From Streptomyces pilosus (lineage in GTDB: Bacteria > Actinomycetota > Actinomycetes > Streptomycetales > Streptomycetaceae): DNA of 64,000 nucleotides. Positions 45,741 to 54,317 of this stretch are shown here, piece after piece. Position 1 is the stretch's first letter. Each line of letters begins with the position of its first letter. Location of the stretch: positions 496,001 to 560,000 of the forward strand of contig NZ_BMTU01000003.1 of NCBI RefSeq assembly GCF_014649835.1, given 5' to 3'. Both the position numbers and the translations under genes were made by a program. The notes below the pieces were generated by a model. That model was not told where the DNA came from. It was given only the letters and a program-made list of their open reading frames with translations, and searched no databases.

Positions 45741-46567
45741 CGGACGCGCACACGCTGCCGGGACAACCGCGGGGAGGTGTCCTCTCCGGCCCCGCCACCG
45801 CGCGTGCCGTCAACGTGCTCGCGCCCAACCCGTCGGCGATGACCCTCGACGGCACCAACACCTGGATCCTGTCCGAACCGGACTCCGACCTGGCAGTCGT
45901 GATCGACCCGGGCCCCCTCGACGACGGGCACCTGCGGCACGTCGTCGGCACGGCCGAGCGGGCCGGCAAGCGGATCGCGCTCACCCTGCTGACCCACGGT
46001 CATCCCGACCACGCCGAGGGCGCCGGCCGTTTCGCCGAGCTGACCGGCACGAAGGTGCGGGCCCTGGACCCGGCGCTGCGGCTCGGTGACGAAGGGCTGG
46101 CCGCCGGGAACGTCATCTCCGTCGGCGGCCTCGAACTGCGGGTCGTCCCCACCCCCGGCCACACCGCCGACTCGCTGTCCTTCCACCTTCCGGCGGACCG
46201 GGCGGTGCTCACCGGCGACACCGTCCTGGGCCGCGGCACCACCGTCGTCGCCCACCCCGACGGACGGCTCGGGGACTACCTGGACACGCTGCGGCGGCTC
46301 AGGTCGCTCACGGTCGACGACGGCGTCCACACGGTCCTGCCCGGCCACGGGCCCGTCCTGGAGGACGCCCAGGGGGCCGTGGAGTACTACCTCGCCCACC
46401 GCGCGCACCGGCTCGCCCAGGTCGAGACGGCCGTCGAGAACGGACACCGCACCCCCTCCGAGGTCGTCGCCCACGTCTACGCCGACGTCGACCGCGCGCT
46501 GTGGCCCGCCGCGGAACTGTCGGTACGCGCGCAGCTCGAGTACCTCCGGGAGCACGGCCTCATCTGA
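45737..46567 (+). CDS. MBL-fold metallohydrolase (LACTB2-like)
   Basis: A 276-aa metallo-beta-lactamase-fold protein. The metal motif is LLTHGHPDHAEG near residue 88, later ligands are in TPGHTADSLSF and LTGDTVLG, and the last His is in LPGHGPV. The C-terminal helical part (YYLAHRAHRLAQVETAVENG, then VVAHVYADVDRALWPAAELS) matches the LACTB2/RNase-Z-like group. It overlaps the NUDIX gene, faces crp, and occupies the same place as Rv3677c in mycobacteria. It may act on RNA or thioester substrates; this is not shown by the sequence. Confidence 0.9.
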   Translation: MTDAHTLPGQPRGGVLSGPATARAVNVLAPNPSAMTLDGTNTWILSEPDSDLAVVIDPGPLDDGHLRHVVGTAERAGKRIALTLLTHGHPDHAEGAGRFAELTGTKVRALDPALRLGDEGLAAGNVISVGGLELRVVPTPGHTADSLSFHLPADRAVLTGDTVLGRGTTVVAHPDGRLGDYLDTLRRLRSLTVDDGVHTVLPGHGPVLEDAQGAVEYYLAHRAHRLAQVETAVENGHRTPSEVVAHVYADVDRALWPAAELSVRAQLEYLREHGLI

Positions 46568-46589
46568 CCGCCGGGCGGTGCGGAAACGA

Positions 46590-46627
46590 GGCGGAGGCCC
46601 GCTCCCTGCGGGGAGCGGGCCTCCGCC
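46590..46627. terminator. Strong bidirectional terminator between MBL gene and crp
   Basis: A perfect 17-bp stem (46590-46606 with 46611-46627) with a 4-nt loop lies 22 bp after one stop and 18 bp from the other. Confidence 0.85.
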
Positions 46628-46645
46628 GTACGGCAGTGCGGACGG

Positions 46646-47320
46646 TCAGCGGGAGCGCTTCGCGAGGCGCTCGACGTCCAGCAGGATCACCGCGCGGGCC
46701 TCCAGACGCAGCCAGCCGCGCTGGGCGAAGTCCGCCAGGGCCTTGTTGACCGTCTCGCGGGACGCGCCGACCAGCTGGGCCAGCTCCTCCTGCGTGAGGT
46801 CGTGCACCACGTGGATGCCCTCCTCGGACTGCACGCCGAAGCGGCGGGACAGGTCCAGCAGGGCGCGGGCGACACGGCCGGGGACGTCCGAGAAGACCAG
46901 GTCCGACATGGCGTCGTTGGTCTTGCGCAGCCGGCGCGCGACGGCGCGCAGCAGCGCGGTGGCGACCTCGGGGCGGGCGCTCAGCCAGGGCGTGAGGTCG
47001 CCGTGGCCCAGCGCGAGCAGCTTGACCTCGGTCAGCGCCGTGGCGGTCGCGGTGCGCGGACCCGGGTCGAACAGGGACAGCTCACCGATCAGCTCGCCCG
47101 GGCCGACCACGGCGAGCATGTTCTCGCGGCCGTCGGGGGAGGTGCGGTGCAGCTTGACCTTGCCCTCGGTCACCACGTACAGGCGGTCCCCGGGATCGCC
47201 CTCGTGGAACAGGGAGTCGCCCCGTGCCAGGGTCACCTCGCTCATGGAAGCGCGAAGCTCCGCGGCCTGCTCGTCATCGAGCGCCGCGAAGAGCGGGTTC
47301 CGCCGCAGAACGTCGTCCAC
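46646..47320 (-). CDS. crp: Crp/Fnr-family cAMP-responsive regulator Crp
   Basis: A 224-aa transcription factor with a cyclic-nucleotide-binding domain (RGDSLFHEGDPGDRLYVVTE; phosphate-binding cassette GELIGELSLFDPGPRTATAT with the conserved E and R) and a C-terminal winged helix (HDLTQEELAQLVGASRETVN, KALADFAQRGWLRLEARAVI). Length and sequence match Streptomyces Crp, which controls germination, development and antibiotic production. The start is GTG at 47320 (VDDVLRRNPLF), which gives the known 224-residue length. A Crp-like palindrome lies 90 bp upstream at 47410-47423. Confidence 0.97.
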   Translation of the reverse strand: MDDVLRRNPLFAALDDEQAAELRASMSEVTLARGDSLFHEGDPGDRLYVVTEGKVKLHRTSPDGRENMLAVVGPGELIGELSLFDPGPRTATATALTEVKLLALGHGDLTPWLSARPEVATALLRAVARRLRKTNDAMSDLVFSDVPGRVARALLDLSRRFGVQSEEGIHVVHDLTQEELAQLVGASRETVNKALADFAQRGWLRLEARAVILLDVERLAKRSR

Positions 47321-47409
47321 GAGTTCTCTCCTTGTCGACCTGCTCAGGGGATCTTCTTCCCCACGTACCAGGGGACCGTGGTGCCCATTTTGCCGGACGG
47401 TCCAAACAG

Positions 47410-47423
47410 TGTGATCTGTCACA
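47410..47423. promoter_or_regulatory. Crp-like site in the crp-nth intergenic region
   Basis: TGTGATCTGTCACA has perfect TGTGA/TCACA arms and contains GTG-N6-CAC, resembling the core reported for Streptomyces Crp. The E. coli spacing is two bases longer. Its position between crp and nth suggests autoregulation or joint control. Confidence 0.55.
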
Positions 47424-47525
47424 AGGATGCCGTACAGGCCGGTCGGGGTATGCGGCAGGGGTCCAATTGGGCGCCGGACCGCAGGGACCGGGGCGGATGT
47501 CCGTGCCGGGTCGTAGGCTGGCCGG

Positions 47526-48791
47526 GTGTCCAAATCGCCGGTGAGAGCACAGGCCGAGGAGGCTGCGCGAGTGGGTGTACGTCGCGATTCCGCTGTGGGC
47601 GAACAGGGCTCCGATGGCGGTAGGGAATCGGCGAAAGCGGCAAAGGGGTCGCCGTCGAAGCAGCCGGGGAAGAGGGCCGCGGCCGGGAAGGACGCGCCCG
47701 CGAAGACGGCCGCCCCGTCGGGGCGGGGATCGGCGTCCGGGAAGAGGACCGCCTCGCCGGCGAGGAAGACCGCCCCCGCCGCCAAGAAGGCCGCCTCTGC
47801 GAAGAAGGCTGCCGCCTCCGGCAAGAAGGCCACCCCTGCGAAGAAGTCTGCCGCCTCCGGCAAGAAGGCCGCCCCCACGGCCGAGTCCAGCACCCCAGCC
47901 AAGAAGGTCGCCCCCATCAAGAAGGCCCCGCCCCCCAGGAAGCAGCTCGTCGCGCCCAAGAAGGCGACCGCGGCCGTGAAGGCAGCCCCGGCCGAGACCG
48001 TGGTCGAGCCGGCCGGGGACGAGTCGCGCACCGCGCTGGTCCGGCGGGCGCGCCGGATCAACCGTGAGCTCGCCGAGGTGTACCCGTACGCCCACCCGGA
48101 GCTGGACTTCGAGAACCCCTTCCAACTCGTCGTCGCCACGGTGCTGTCGGCCCAGACCACCGACCTGCGGGTCAACCAGACGACCCCCGCCCTCTTCGCG
48201 AAGTACCCCACCCCCGAGGACCTGGCCGCGGCCAACCCGGAGGAGGTGGAGGAGATCCTCCGCCCGACCGGCTTCTTCCGCGCCAAGACCAAGTCGGTCA
48301 TCGGACTCTCCAAGGCCCTCACGGAGGACTTCGGCGGCGAGGTGCCCGGGCGGCTGGAGGACCTCGTGAAGCTGCCCGGTGTGGGCCGCAAGACCGCCTT
48401 CGTCGTACTGGGCAACGCCTTCGGGCGCCCCGGCATCACCGTGGACACCCACTTCCAGCGCCTGGTGCGCCGGTGGCGGTGGACCGGGGAGACCGACCCC
48501 GACAAGATCGAGGCGGCCGTCGGGGCGCTCTTCCCCAAGAGCGACTGGACGGACCTGTCCCACCACGTCATCTGGCACGGCCGCCGCATCTGCCACGCCC
48601 GCAAGCCCGCCTGCGGCGCCTGCCCCATCGCGGCGCTCTGCCCGGCGTATGGGGAGGGCGAGACGGACCCGGAGAAGGCCGAGAAGCTGCTGAAGTACGA
48701 GAAGGGCGGTCTTCCCGGCCAGCGTCTGAACCCCCCGCAGGCCTACCTCGACGCCGGCGGCAGGCCCGCCCCGCCGCTGGGGGCCGGATGA
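47526..48791 (+). CDS. nth: Endonuclease III with a long Lys/Ala-rich N-terminal extension
   Basis: A DNA glycosylase/AP lyase for oxidised pyrimidines, 421 aa against the usual 210-270. The catalytic core starts near residue 155 ([20 protein letters not shown]). It has [12 protein letters not shown], helix-hairpin-helix [17 protein letters not shown] with the catalytic Lys, the catalytic Asp in [15 protein letters not shown], and the C-terminal 4Fe-4S cysteines in [20 protein letters not shown]. The first 150 residues are basic repeats of KKAA, AKKAAP and PAKK type, like histone H1 or HupS tails. The GTG at 47526 starts the open frame; an internal start nearer the core cannot be excluded. 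The gene is divergent from crp. Confidence 0.93.
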   Translation: MSKSPVRAQAEEAARVGVRRDSAVGEQGSDGGRESAKAAKGSPSKQPGKRAAAGKDAPAKTAAPSGRGSASGKRTASPARKTAPAAKKAASAKKAAASGKKATPAKKSAASGKKAAPTAESSTPAKKVAPIKKAPPPRKQLVAPKKATAAVKAAPAETVVEPAGDESRTALVRRARRINRELAEVYPYAHPELDFENPFQLVVATVLSAQTTDLRVNQTTPALFAKYPTPEDLAAANPEEVEEILRPTGFFRAKTKSVIGLSKALTEDFGGEVPGRLEDLVKLPGVGRKTAFVVLGNAFGRPGITVDTHFQRLVRRWRWTGETDPDKIEAAVGALFPKSDWTDLSHHVIWHGRRICHARKPACGACPIAALCPAYGEGETDPEKAEKLLKYEKGGLPGQRLNPPQAYLDAGGRPAPPLGAG

Positions 48792-48876
48792 CGGAGCGGC
48801 ACACCGGGCGGCGGCCCGCGGAACGATCCCGGGGCGGCCGGGCGTTGGACCCGTCGGACGCGGCGGGAGGAGGGGG

Positions 48877-49578
48877 GTGGCGATGACGCGGACGAGCGGT
48901 ACCCAGGGCGGCCCGGTGACGCTCAGCCAGGAGGGGCTGCCCGACTGGCTCCAGCCGGTGGCCCGCGCGGCGGAGACGGTCGCGCCCCGGCAGCTGAGCC
49001 GCTTCCTGCCCCCGGAGGACGGCGCGGGACGGCAGTCGGCCGTCCTCGTCCTCTTCGGCGACGGCGCGCGCGGCCCGGAGCTGCTCCTCATGGAGCGGGC
49101 GACCTCGCTGCGCTCGCACGCGGGACAGCCCTCCTTCCCCGGAGGGGCCCTCGACCCGGAGGACGGGGACCCGCAGGGCGACGGACCGCTGCGGGCCGCC
49201 CTGCGCGAGGCCGAGGAGGAGACCGGGCTCGATCCGTCCGGCGTGCAGCTCTTCGGTGTGCTGCCGAAGCTCTACATCCCGGTCAGCGGCTTCGTCGTCA
49301 CCCCCGTCCTCGGCTGGTGGCGGGTCCCCAGCCCGGTGGACGTGGTCGACCCGAACGAGACCGCGCGGGTGTTCACCGTCCCCGTGGCGGATCTCACCCA
49401 CCCGGACAACCGTGCGACCACGGTCCACCCCAGCGGCTTCCAGGGTCCGGCATTCCTGGTCGAATCGGCCCTCGTGTGGGGGTTCACCGCGGGTGTCATC
49501 GACCGGTTGCTGCACTTCGCCGGGTGGGAGCGCCCCTGGGATCGGGGCAAGCGGGTCCCCCTGGACTGGGGGTCATGA
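48877..49578 (+). CDS. NUDIX hydrolase, probable CoA pyrophosphatase
   Basis: A 233-aa hydrolase. LLMERATSLRSHAGQPSFPG (the LLTxRSxxLxxHxGQxxFPGG signature of CoA pyrophosphatases) is followed by the Nudix box GGALDPEDGDPQGDGPLRAA and LREAEEETGLDP. It is expected to cleave CoA or acyl-CoA to 3',5'-ADP and phosphopantetheine. The GTG at 48877 has GGGAGGA 6 nt upstream; the ATG at 48883 is the alternative. It lies between nth and the MarP gene as in mycobacteria. Confidence 0.92.
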   Translation: MAMTRTSGTQGGPVTLSQEGLPDWLQPVARAAETVAPRQLSRFLPPEDGAGRQSAVLVLFGDGARGPELLLMERATSLRSHAGQPSFPGGALDPEDGDPQGDGPLRAALREAEEETGLDPSGVQLFGVLPKLYIPVSGFVVTPVLGWWRVPSPVDVVDPNETARVFTVPVADLTHPDNRATTVHPSGFQGPAFLVESALVWGFTAGVIDRLLHFAGWERPWDRGKRVPLDWGS

Positions 49579-49623
49579 CAGGGTGGGCGCCGTGCTGGGT
49601 ACGACGAGGCGGGGCGTGAAGCG

Positions 49624-50823
49624 GTGAACGTGCTGGACATCCTGTTGCTGCTCGCCGCCGTGTGGTTCGCGGTCGTCGGCTACCGGCAGGGCTTCGTCGT
49701 CGGCATTCTGTCGGTGATCGGCTTCCTGGGCGGCGGACTCGCCGCCGTGTACGTCCTGCCCGTGATCTGGGACGCGCTGACCGACGACGCCGAGGTCGGC
49801 ACGACCGCCGCCGTCGTCGCGGTCGTCGTCGTCATCGTCTGCGCCTCCGTCGGCCAGGCCCTGACCACCCACCTGGGCAACAAGCTGCGGCGGTACATCT
49901 CCTGGTCCCCGGCCCGCGCGCTGGACGCGACCGGCGGGGCGCTGGTCAACGTCGTCGCGATGCTGCTGGTCGCCTGGCTCGTCGGCTCGGCCCTCGCCGG
50001 TACGACACTGACCACCCTGGGCAAGGAGGTCCGCGGATCCACGGTGCTGCTGGGCGTCTCCCGGGTGCTGCCCGACCGGGCCGACACCTGGTTCGCCGAC
50101 TTCTCCTCCGTCCTCGCGCAGAACGGGTTCCCGCAGGTCTTCAGCCCGTTCGCCAACGAGCCGATCAACGACGTACGGCCGCCGGACCCGGCCCTGGTGA
50201 ACAGTCCGGTGGCGACGCGCGCGCAGCGCTCCATCGTCAAGGTCACGGGCACCGCGGAGAGTTGCGGGAAGGTCCTGGAGGGCACCGGGTTCGTCTTCGC
50301 CGCCCGCCGGGTGATGACCAACGCCCACGTCGTGGGCGGCGTCGACGAGCCGACCGTGCAGATAGGCGGCGAGGGCAGGAAGTACGACGCGAAGGTCGTC
50401 CTCTACGACTGGGAGCGCGACATCGCCGTCCTCGACGTCCCCGACATGAAGGCCCCGGCGCTGAAGTTCGCCTCCGGGGACGCGAGCAGCGGTGACGGCG
50501 CCATCGTCGCCGGCTTCCCCGAGAACGGCGCGTACGACGTCCGGGCCGCGCGGGTACGCGGCCGCATCACCGCCAACGGCGCGGACATCTACCACCGCGG
50601 GACGGTCCGGCGGGACGTGTACTCGCTGTTCGCGAACGTCCGTCAGGGCAACTCCGGCGGCCCGCTGCTGAGCACCGACGGCACCGTCTACGGCGTGGTC
50701 TTCGCCAAGTCGCGGGACAACGCCGAGACGGGGTACGCCCTCACCGTGGACGAGATCCAGCAGAACATCAGCGAGGGGCGTACCGCGAACCGTGAAGTGG
50801 ACAGCGACAAGTGCGCGCTGTGA
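49624..50823 (+). CDS. MarP-family membrane serine protease
   Basis: A 399-aa protein. The first 130 residues form a CvpA-like domain of four helices (VLDILLLLAAVWFAVVGYRQ, VVGILSVIGFLGGGLAAVYV, TAAVVAVVVVIVCASVGQAL, LVNVVAMLLVAWLVGSALAG). An extracytoplasmic trypsin-like protease follows, with His in VMTNAHVVGG (~235), Asp in ERDIAVLDV (~265) and Ser in RQGNSGGPLL (~343). Cysteines in TAESCGKVLEG and near the C-terminus (DSDKCAL) may form the activating disulfide described for MarP. MarP is needed for acid and oxidative resistance in M. tuberculosis. The start is GTG at 49624. Confidence 0.94.
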   Translation: MNVLDILLLLAAVWFAVVGYRQGFVVGILSVIGFLGGGLAAVYVLPVIWDALTDDAEVGTTAAVVAVVVVIVCASVGQALTTHLGNKLRRYISWSPARALDATGGALVNVVAMLLVAWLVGSALAGTTLTTLGKEVRGSTVLLGVSRVLPDRADTWFADFSSVLAQNGFPQVFSPFANEPINDVRPPDPALVNSPVATRAQRSIVKVTGTAESCGKVLEGTGFVFAARRVMTNAHVVGGVDEPTVQIGGEGRKYDAKVVLYDWERDIAVLDVPDMKAPALKFASGDASSGDGAIVAGFPENGAYDVRAARVRGRITANGADIYHRGTVRRDVYSLFANVRQGNSGGPLLSTDGTVYGVVFAKSRDNAETGYALTVDEIQQNISEGRTANREVDSDKCAL

Positions 50824-50835
50824 GGTGAGGGAGCG

Positions 50836-51018
50836 TCAGCCGCGGGGATGACGCAGACGTACGGAGACCCAGCGGGCTCGGCGACGGAGGATGCGCGGAA
50901 TTCCCACCCTGAGGTCCGTTGCCGCCATCGGTGGTGCACCGCCTTGCTGGTGGGAGCTCACACCGCCCGCCTGACGGCGAGTGCGGGTTGCGTCACTGTA
51001 ATCGTGCGTCCAGCCCAT
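50836..51018 (-). CDS. Possible small basic protein (60 aa)
   Basis: ATG at 51018 gives MGWTHDYSDATRTRRQAGGV and ends ILRRRARWVSVRLRHPRG. About 70% of codons end in G or C, below the local gene average but above noise. GGGGTGGGGGC lies roughly 20 nt upstream. The C-terminal 30 residues from an internal Met (MAATDLRVGIPRILRRRARW) are strongly basic. No family is recognised. Confidence 0.35.
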   Translation of the reverse strand: MGWTHDYSDATRTRRQAGGVSSHQQGGAPPMAATDLRVGIPRILRRRARWVSVRLRHPRG

Positions 51019-51065
51019 ACCCCGACGTTTGCCCCCACCCCATGGTCGATAACCGCTTCGCGGGG

Positions 51066-51096
51066 GGCCAATTGGCCTATGCGGCAGGCAATTGGC
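51066..51096. promoter_or_regulatory. Paired AATT-centred palindromes
   Basis: GGCCAATTGGCC (51066-51077, perfect) and a related GGCAATTGGC (51087-51096) have centres exactly 20 bp apart. They lie between convergent genes, about 50-80 bp upstream of the possible minus-strand ORF start at 51018. Confidence 0.45.
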
Positions 51097-51157
51097 GTTC
51101 GTCGGACAAGCGTTCAGGGTGCGGGGGGCGGAAGCGGTACCGAGTGCGTCCGTCCGG

Positions 51158-52123
51158 TCACCGGTCGGGTTCGGGATCCTTCAGCCAGTTGATCAGCTCC
51201 GTGGAGAAGGCGACCGGGTCCTCTTCGTGCGGGAAGTGCCCCAGCCCGTCGAACAGCCGCCAGCGGTAGGGCGCTTCGACGTACTGACCGGAACCCGCCG
51301 CGACGCGGGTGCGCACCACCGGATCCAGGGAGCCGTGCAGGTGCAGCGTCGGCACCCGCACCGGGCGCTTCATCCTGCGGTTGAACTGGAAGCCGTCCGG
51401 GCGGGCCAGGGAACGCACCATCCAGCGGTACGGCTCGATCGAGCAGTGCGCCGTGGAGGGGACGCACATGGCCCGCCGGTAGTTCTCCAGTGCCTCCTCG
51501 TCCGGCAGACGGGGCCCGGACCAGTCCTGGATCAGCTTCGCCACCAGCGCCCCGTCGTCCGCGGTGAGCTGCCGCTCCGGGATCCAGGGCCGCTGGAAGC
51601 CCCAGATGTGCGACATGGCCGCCGACTGCCTGGCGTCGGACAGCATCGCCGACCGCCACTGCCGCGGGTGCGGCATGGAGGCGACCGCGAGCCGCCGCAC
51701 GAGCTTGGGGCGCATCGCCGCCGCCGTCCACGCCAGGTAGCCGCCCAGGTCGTGGCCGACCAGCGCGGCGTCCGGCTCGCCGAGGGAGCGCACCACCCCG
51801 GTGATGTCGAGCGCGAGGTTGGCCGGGTCGTAGCCGCGCGGTGTGCGGTCGCTGCCGCCCACCCCTCGCAGGTCCATGGCGACGGCCCGGAACCCTGCGT
51901 CGGCGAGCGCCGTGAGCTGGTGCCGCCAGGTCCACCAGAACTGGGGGAAACCGTGCAGCAGCAGCACCAGGGGTCCGTCGCCCAGCTCCGCGATGTGGAA
52001 GCGGGCACCGTTGGCCGCGACATCCCGGTGGATGAGCCCGGGGCTGCCGGGGATGTCGAGGCGTACGGCCGAAGCGGGTTGCGCCGAAGGGGATTGCCCC
52101 GAAGGGACGAAGGAGCCCGTCAT
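51158..52123 (-). CDS. Alpha/beta hydrolase, epoxide-hydrolase-like
   Basis: A 321-aa enzyme. The oxyanion motif is LLLHGFPQFWWTWRHQ near residue 57, the nucleophile Asp is in VGHDLGGYLAWTAAAM near 122, and the acid and His are in HGSLDPVV and GLGHFPHEEDPVAF. An Asp nucleophile in the G-H-D-x-G elbow indicates epoxide hydrolase or haloalkane-dehalogenase chemistry; the HGFPxxWxxW motif favours epoxide hydrolase. EphE (Rv3670) occupies this place in M. tuberculosis. The ATG overlaps the stop of the holin-like gene (ATGA). Confidence 0.9.
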   Translation of the reverse strand: MTGSFVPSGQSPSAQPASAVRLDIPGSPGLIHRDVAANGARFHIAELGDGPLVLLLHGFPQFWWTWRHQLTALADAGFRAVAMDLRGVGGSDRTPRGYDPANLALDITGVVRSLGEPDAALVGHDLGGYLAWTAAAMRPKLVRRLAVASMPHPRQWRSAMLSDARQSAAMSHIWGFQRPWIPERQLTADDGALVAKLIQDWSGPRLPDEEALENYRRAMCVPSTAHCSIEPYRWMVRSLARPDGFQFNRRMKRPVRVPTLHLHGSLDPVVRTRVAAGSGQYVEAPYRWRLFDGLGHFPHEEDPVAFSTELINWLKDPEPDR

Positions 52124-52608
52124 GAGGACGAGCGTGCCACAGCCTCGATGGCGTGGGGGACCCGGTCCTCGGGCAGGGCGGGGCGCGGGTGCGGCTTGGC
52201 GTTCTGCAGCACGCCCGCCGTCTCCTTCACCGAGGCGGCGACCTTCTGCGGACCCCGGCCCTTCTTGGCCTTCTTGGCGAAGGTGACGCCGATCAGCGCG
52301 AGGACCCCGGCGATCAGCACGTTCGCCGCGAAGGACAGCAGGAAGCAGAGCGCGAGGTTCCAGTCGCTCCAGGTGTGGATGCCGTAGGCGAGGGCGAAGT
52401 TCAGCATCGGCAGGGAGAACAGCAGCAGCACCCCGGCCGCCGTGAACGCCCCGCCGCTGGTCGCGCCCCGTTTGACGTCCTGCCTGAGCTGCGCCTTGGC
52501 CAGCGCGATCTCGTCGTGCACCAGCGCCGACATGTCAGCCGTCGCCGAGGCGAACAGCTGGCCGATGCTGCGTTCGGCGCCGACCGGGCTGCCGTCGGGT
52601 GCGCTCAT
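52120..52608 (-). CDS. Actinobacterial holin-like (phage holin superfamily III) membrane protein
   Basis: A 162-aa protein. An amphipathic N-terminal region (RSIGQLFASATADMSALVHD EIALAK) is followed by two membrane helices (AFTAAGVLLLFSLPMLNFAL and LALCFLLSFAANVLIAGVLA) and a basic tail. This is the Act_holin/DUF1469 layout. Despite the name, the family is chromosomal and not tied to phage here. It is translationally coupled to the epoxide-hydrolase-like gene, as Rv3669 is to ephE. Confidence 0.88.
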   Translation of the reverse strand: MSAPDGSPVGAERSIGQLFASATADMSALVHDEIALAKAQLRQDVKRGATSGGAFTAAGVLLLFSLPMLNFALAYGIHTWSDWNLALCFLLSFAANVLIAGVLALIGVTFAKKAKKGRGPQKVAASVKETAGVLQNAKPHPRPALPEDRVPHAIEAVARSSS

Positions 52609-52693
52609 CGCGGTCTCCCTCTCCTGCGTACGTCCTGCGTACGTTCCTCGTGGCTGCGCGTACGGTCCAGTTCTTTTGTACCGTCTCGTCAGA

Positions 52694-54130
52694 TCATGCC
52701 GGACCGTGCTGCCGATCGCCTGCCCCGCCCGCCACTTCGGCAACCGCGTCCCGCTCGGCGGCCTTCTCCCGGGCGAGCCGCCGGTGCTCGGCGGCCTTGC
52801 GCTCGTGGATCTCCGCCATGCGCAGGTGGTACGCCGGGTCGTCCTGCTCGTAGACGTCCGGGACGCCGTCGGAGTCCTCGTCGCGCTCCTCCTCGTCGGT
52901 CAGCCTGCGGTACTTGGCGTTGCGGATCTTCAACAGCACGGTCGCGAGGACGGCGGCGACCAGCGAGCCGGTCAGCACCGCGGCCTTGACGCTGTCCGTC
53001 ATCGAGGCGTCGTCCGTGAAGGCGAGTTCACCGATGAGCAGCGAGACGGTGAAACCGATGCCGGCGAGCGACGCCACCGCGAACACGTCGGGCCAGGCGA
53101 GGTCGTCACTGAGCGACGCCCTGGTGAAACGTGCCGTCAGCCAGGTGCCGCCGAAGATGCCGAACGTCTTGCCGACGACGAGCCCGAGGACCACGCCGAG
53201 CGTCTCGGGCTGGGTGAACACCTCGGCCAGCGCACCGCCGGACACCCCCACGCCCGCGCTGAACAGGGCGAACAGCGGGACCGCGAGGCCCGCGGAGATC
53301 GGCCGGACGAGGTGCTCGATGTGTTCACCGGGGGAGTGCTCCTCGCCCTCCTCGCGGTGGCAGCGGAGCATCAGGCCCATGGCGACACCGGCGACCGTGG
53401 CGTGGATGCCGCTGTTGTACGTCAGCCCCCACACGACCAGTGCGAGCGGCACGTACACGTACCAGCCGCGCACACCCTTCCGCAGCAGCAGCCAGAAGAC
53501 GACCAGGCCGGCGACCGCGCCGCCGAGCGCGGCGAAGTTCAGTTCGGCGGTGAAGAACACCGCGATGATCAGGATCGCGAACAGGTCGTCGACGACGGCG
53601 AGGGTGAGCAGGAAGGCGCGCAGGGCGCTGGGCAGGGAGGTGCCGATGACGGCGAGCACGGCCAGCGCGAAGGCGATGTCGGTGGCGGTGGGCACGGCCC
53701 AGCCGGCGAGGGAGCCGCCGCCGGTACCGCTGACGACCACGTAGACCAGTGCCGGTGCCGCCATGCCGCACAGGGCGGCGACGACGGGGAGCGCGGCGGC
53801 TTTGGGATCACGCAGGTCGCCGGCGACGAGTTCGCGTTTCAGCTCGATGCCGGCGACGAAGAAGAAGATCGCGAGCAGTCCGTCGGCGGCCCAGTGGGCC
53901 ACGGACAGGTCCAGCCCGAGCGCGCCGGGGCCGAAGTGGAAGTCACTGACCTTCTCGTAGCTGTCGCCCAGCGCGGGTATGTTCGCCCAGGCCAGCGCCA
54001 CGACGGCGGCGATGAGGAGCAGGACGCCGCCGACCGTCTCGGTGCGCAGCGCGTCCGCGACGTACGACCGCTCGGGCAGGGAGAGACGCCCGAAGGCCTT
54101 GCGGGGGGTGGGGGTGCGGGGGGCGGTCAC
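52694..54130 (-). CDS. nhaA: Na+/H+ antiporter NhaA
   Basis: A 478-aa membrane antiporter that expels Na+ for protons. Family motifs: FFFVAGIELKRELVAGDL, the helix-IV unwound segment AVPTATDIAFALAVLAVIG, and the ion-binding Asp pair in LTLAVVDDLFAILIIAVFF. The C-terminal helices include SLAGIGFTVSLLIGELAF. A 60-residue charged C-terminal extension (DEEERDEDSDGVPDVYEQDD ... HLRMAEIHERKAAEHRRLAR) is typical of streptomycetes. The start is GTG at 54130 after GAGGACGACCT. Confidence 0.96.
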   Translation of the reverse strand: MTAPRTPTPRKAFGRLSLPERSYVADALRTETVGGVLLLIAAVVALAWANIPALGDSYEKVSDFHFGPGALGLDLSVAHWAADGLLAIFFFVAGIELKRELVAGDLRDPKAAALPVVAALCGMAAPALVYVVVSGTGGGSLAGWAVPTATDIAFALAVLAVIGTSLPSALRAFLLTLAVVDDLFAILIIAVFFTAELNFAALGGAVAGLVVFWLLLRKGVRGWYVYVPLALVVWGLTYNSGIHATVAGVAMGLMLRCHREEGEEHSPGEHIEHLVRPISAGLAVPLFALFSAGVGVSGGALAEVFTQPETLGVVLGLVVGKTFGIFGGTWLTARFTRASLSDDLAWPDVFAVASLAGIGFTVSLLIGELAFTDDASMTDSVKAAVLTGSLVAAVLATVLLKIRNAKYRRLTDEEERDEDSDGVPDVYEQDDPAYHLRMAEIHERKAAEHRRLAREKAAERDAVAEVAGGAGDRQHGPA

Positions 54131-54255
54131 AGGTCGTCCTCACGTGTTCGGGCAGCACTGATCGTGTGCCGACCAGACTTCCCGGCGCCCCATGAGACAA
54201 CAGCTTTTCGCCCACCCTAACCAACCAGCCCCTGAGCTGCACCAGGGGCCGGGCC

Positions 54256-54299
54256 CGGCGGGGTGCCCCGGCGCGTCCGCGCGCCGGGGCACCCCGCCG
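54256..54299. terminator. Very strong hairpin between acs and nhaA
   Basis: A perfect 20-bp GC stem (54256-54275 with 54280-54299) with loop TCCG, 19 bp after the acs stop on the minus strand and upstream of nhaA. Confidence 0.85.
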
Positions 54300-54317
54300 T
54301 GGCCGGGGACCGCCCGC

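Larger units (their letters stand above)
50824..51157. other. Convergent gap with a possible small gene and two AATT palindromes
   Basis: A 334-bp region between convergent genes, unusually long for that arrangement and less GC-rich in its centre. It contains a possible 60-aa minus-strand ORF (50836-51018) and a pair of AATT-centred palindromes (51066-51096) just upstream of that ORF. Confidence 0.5.
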
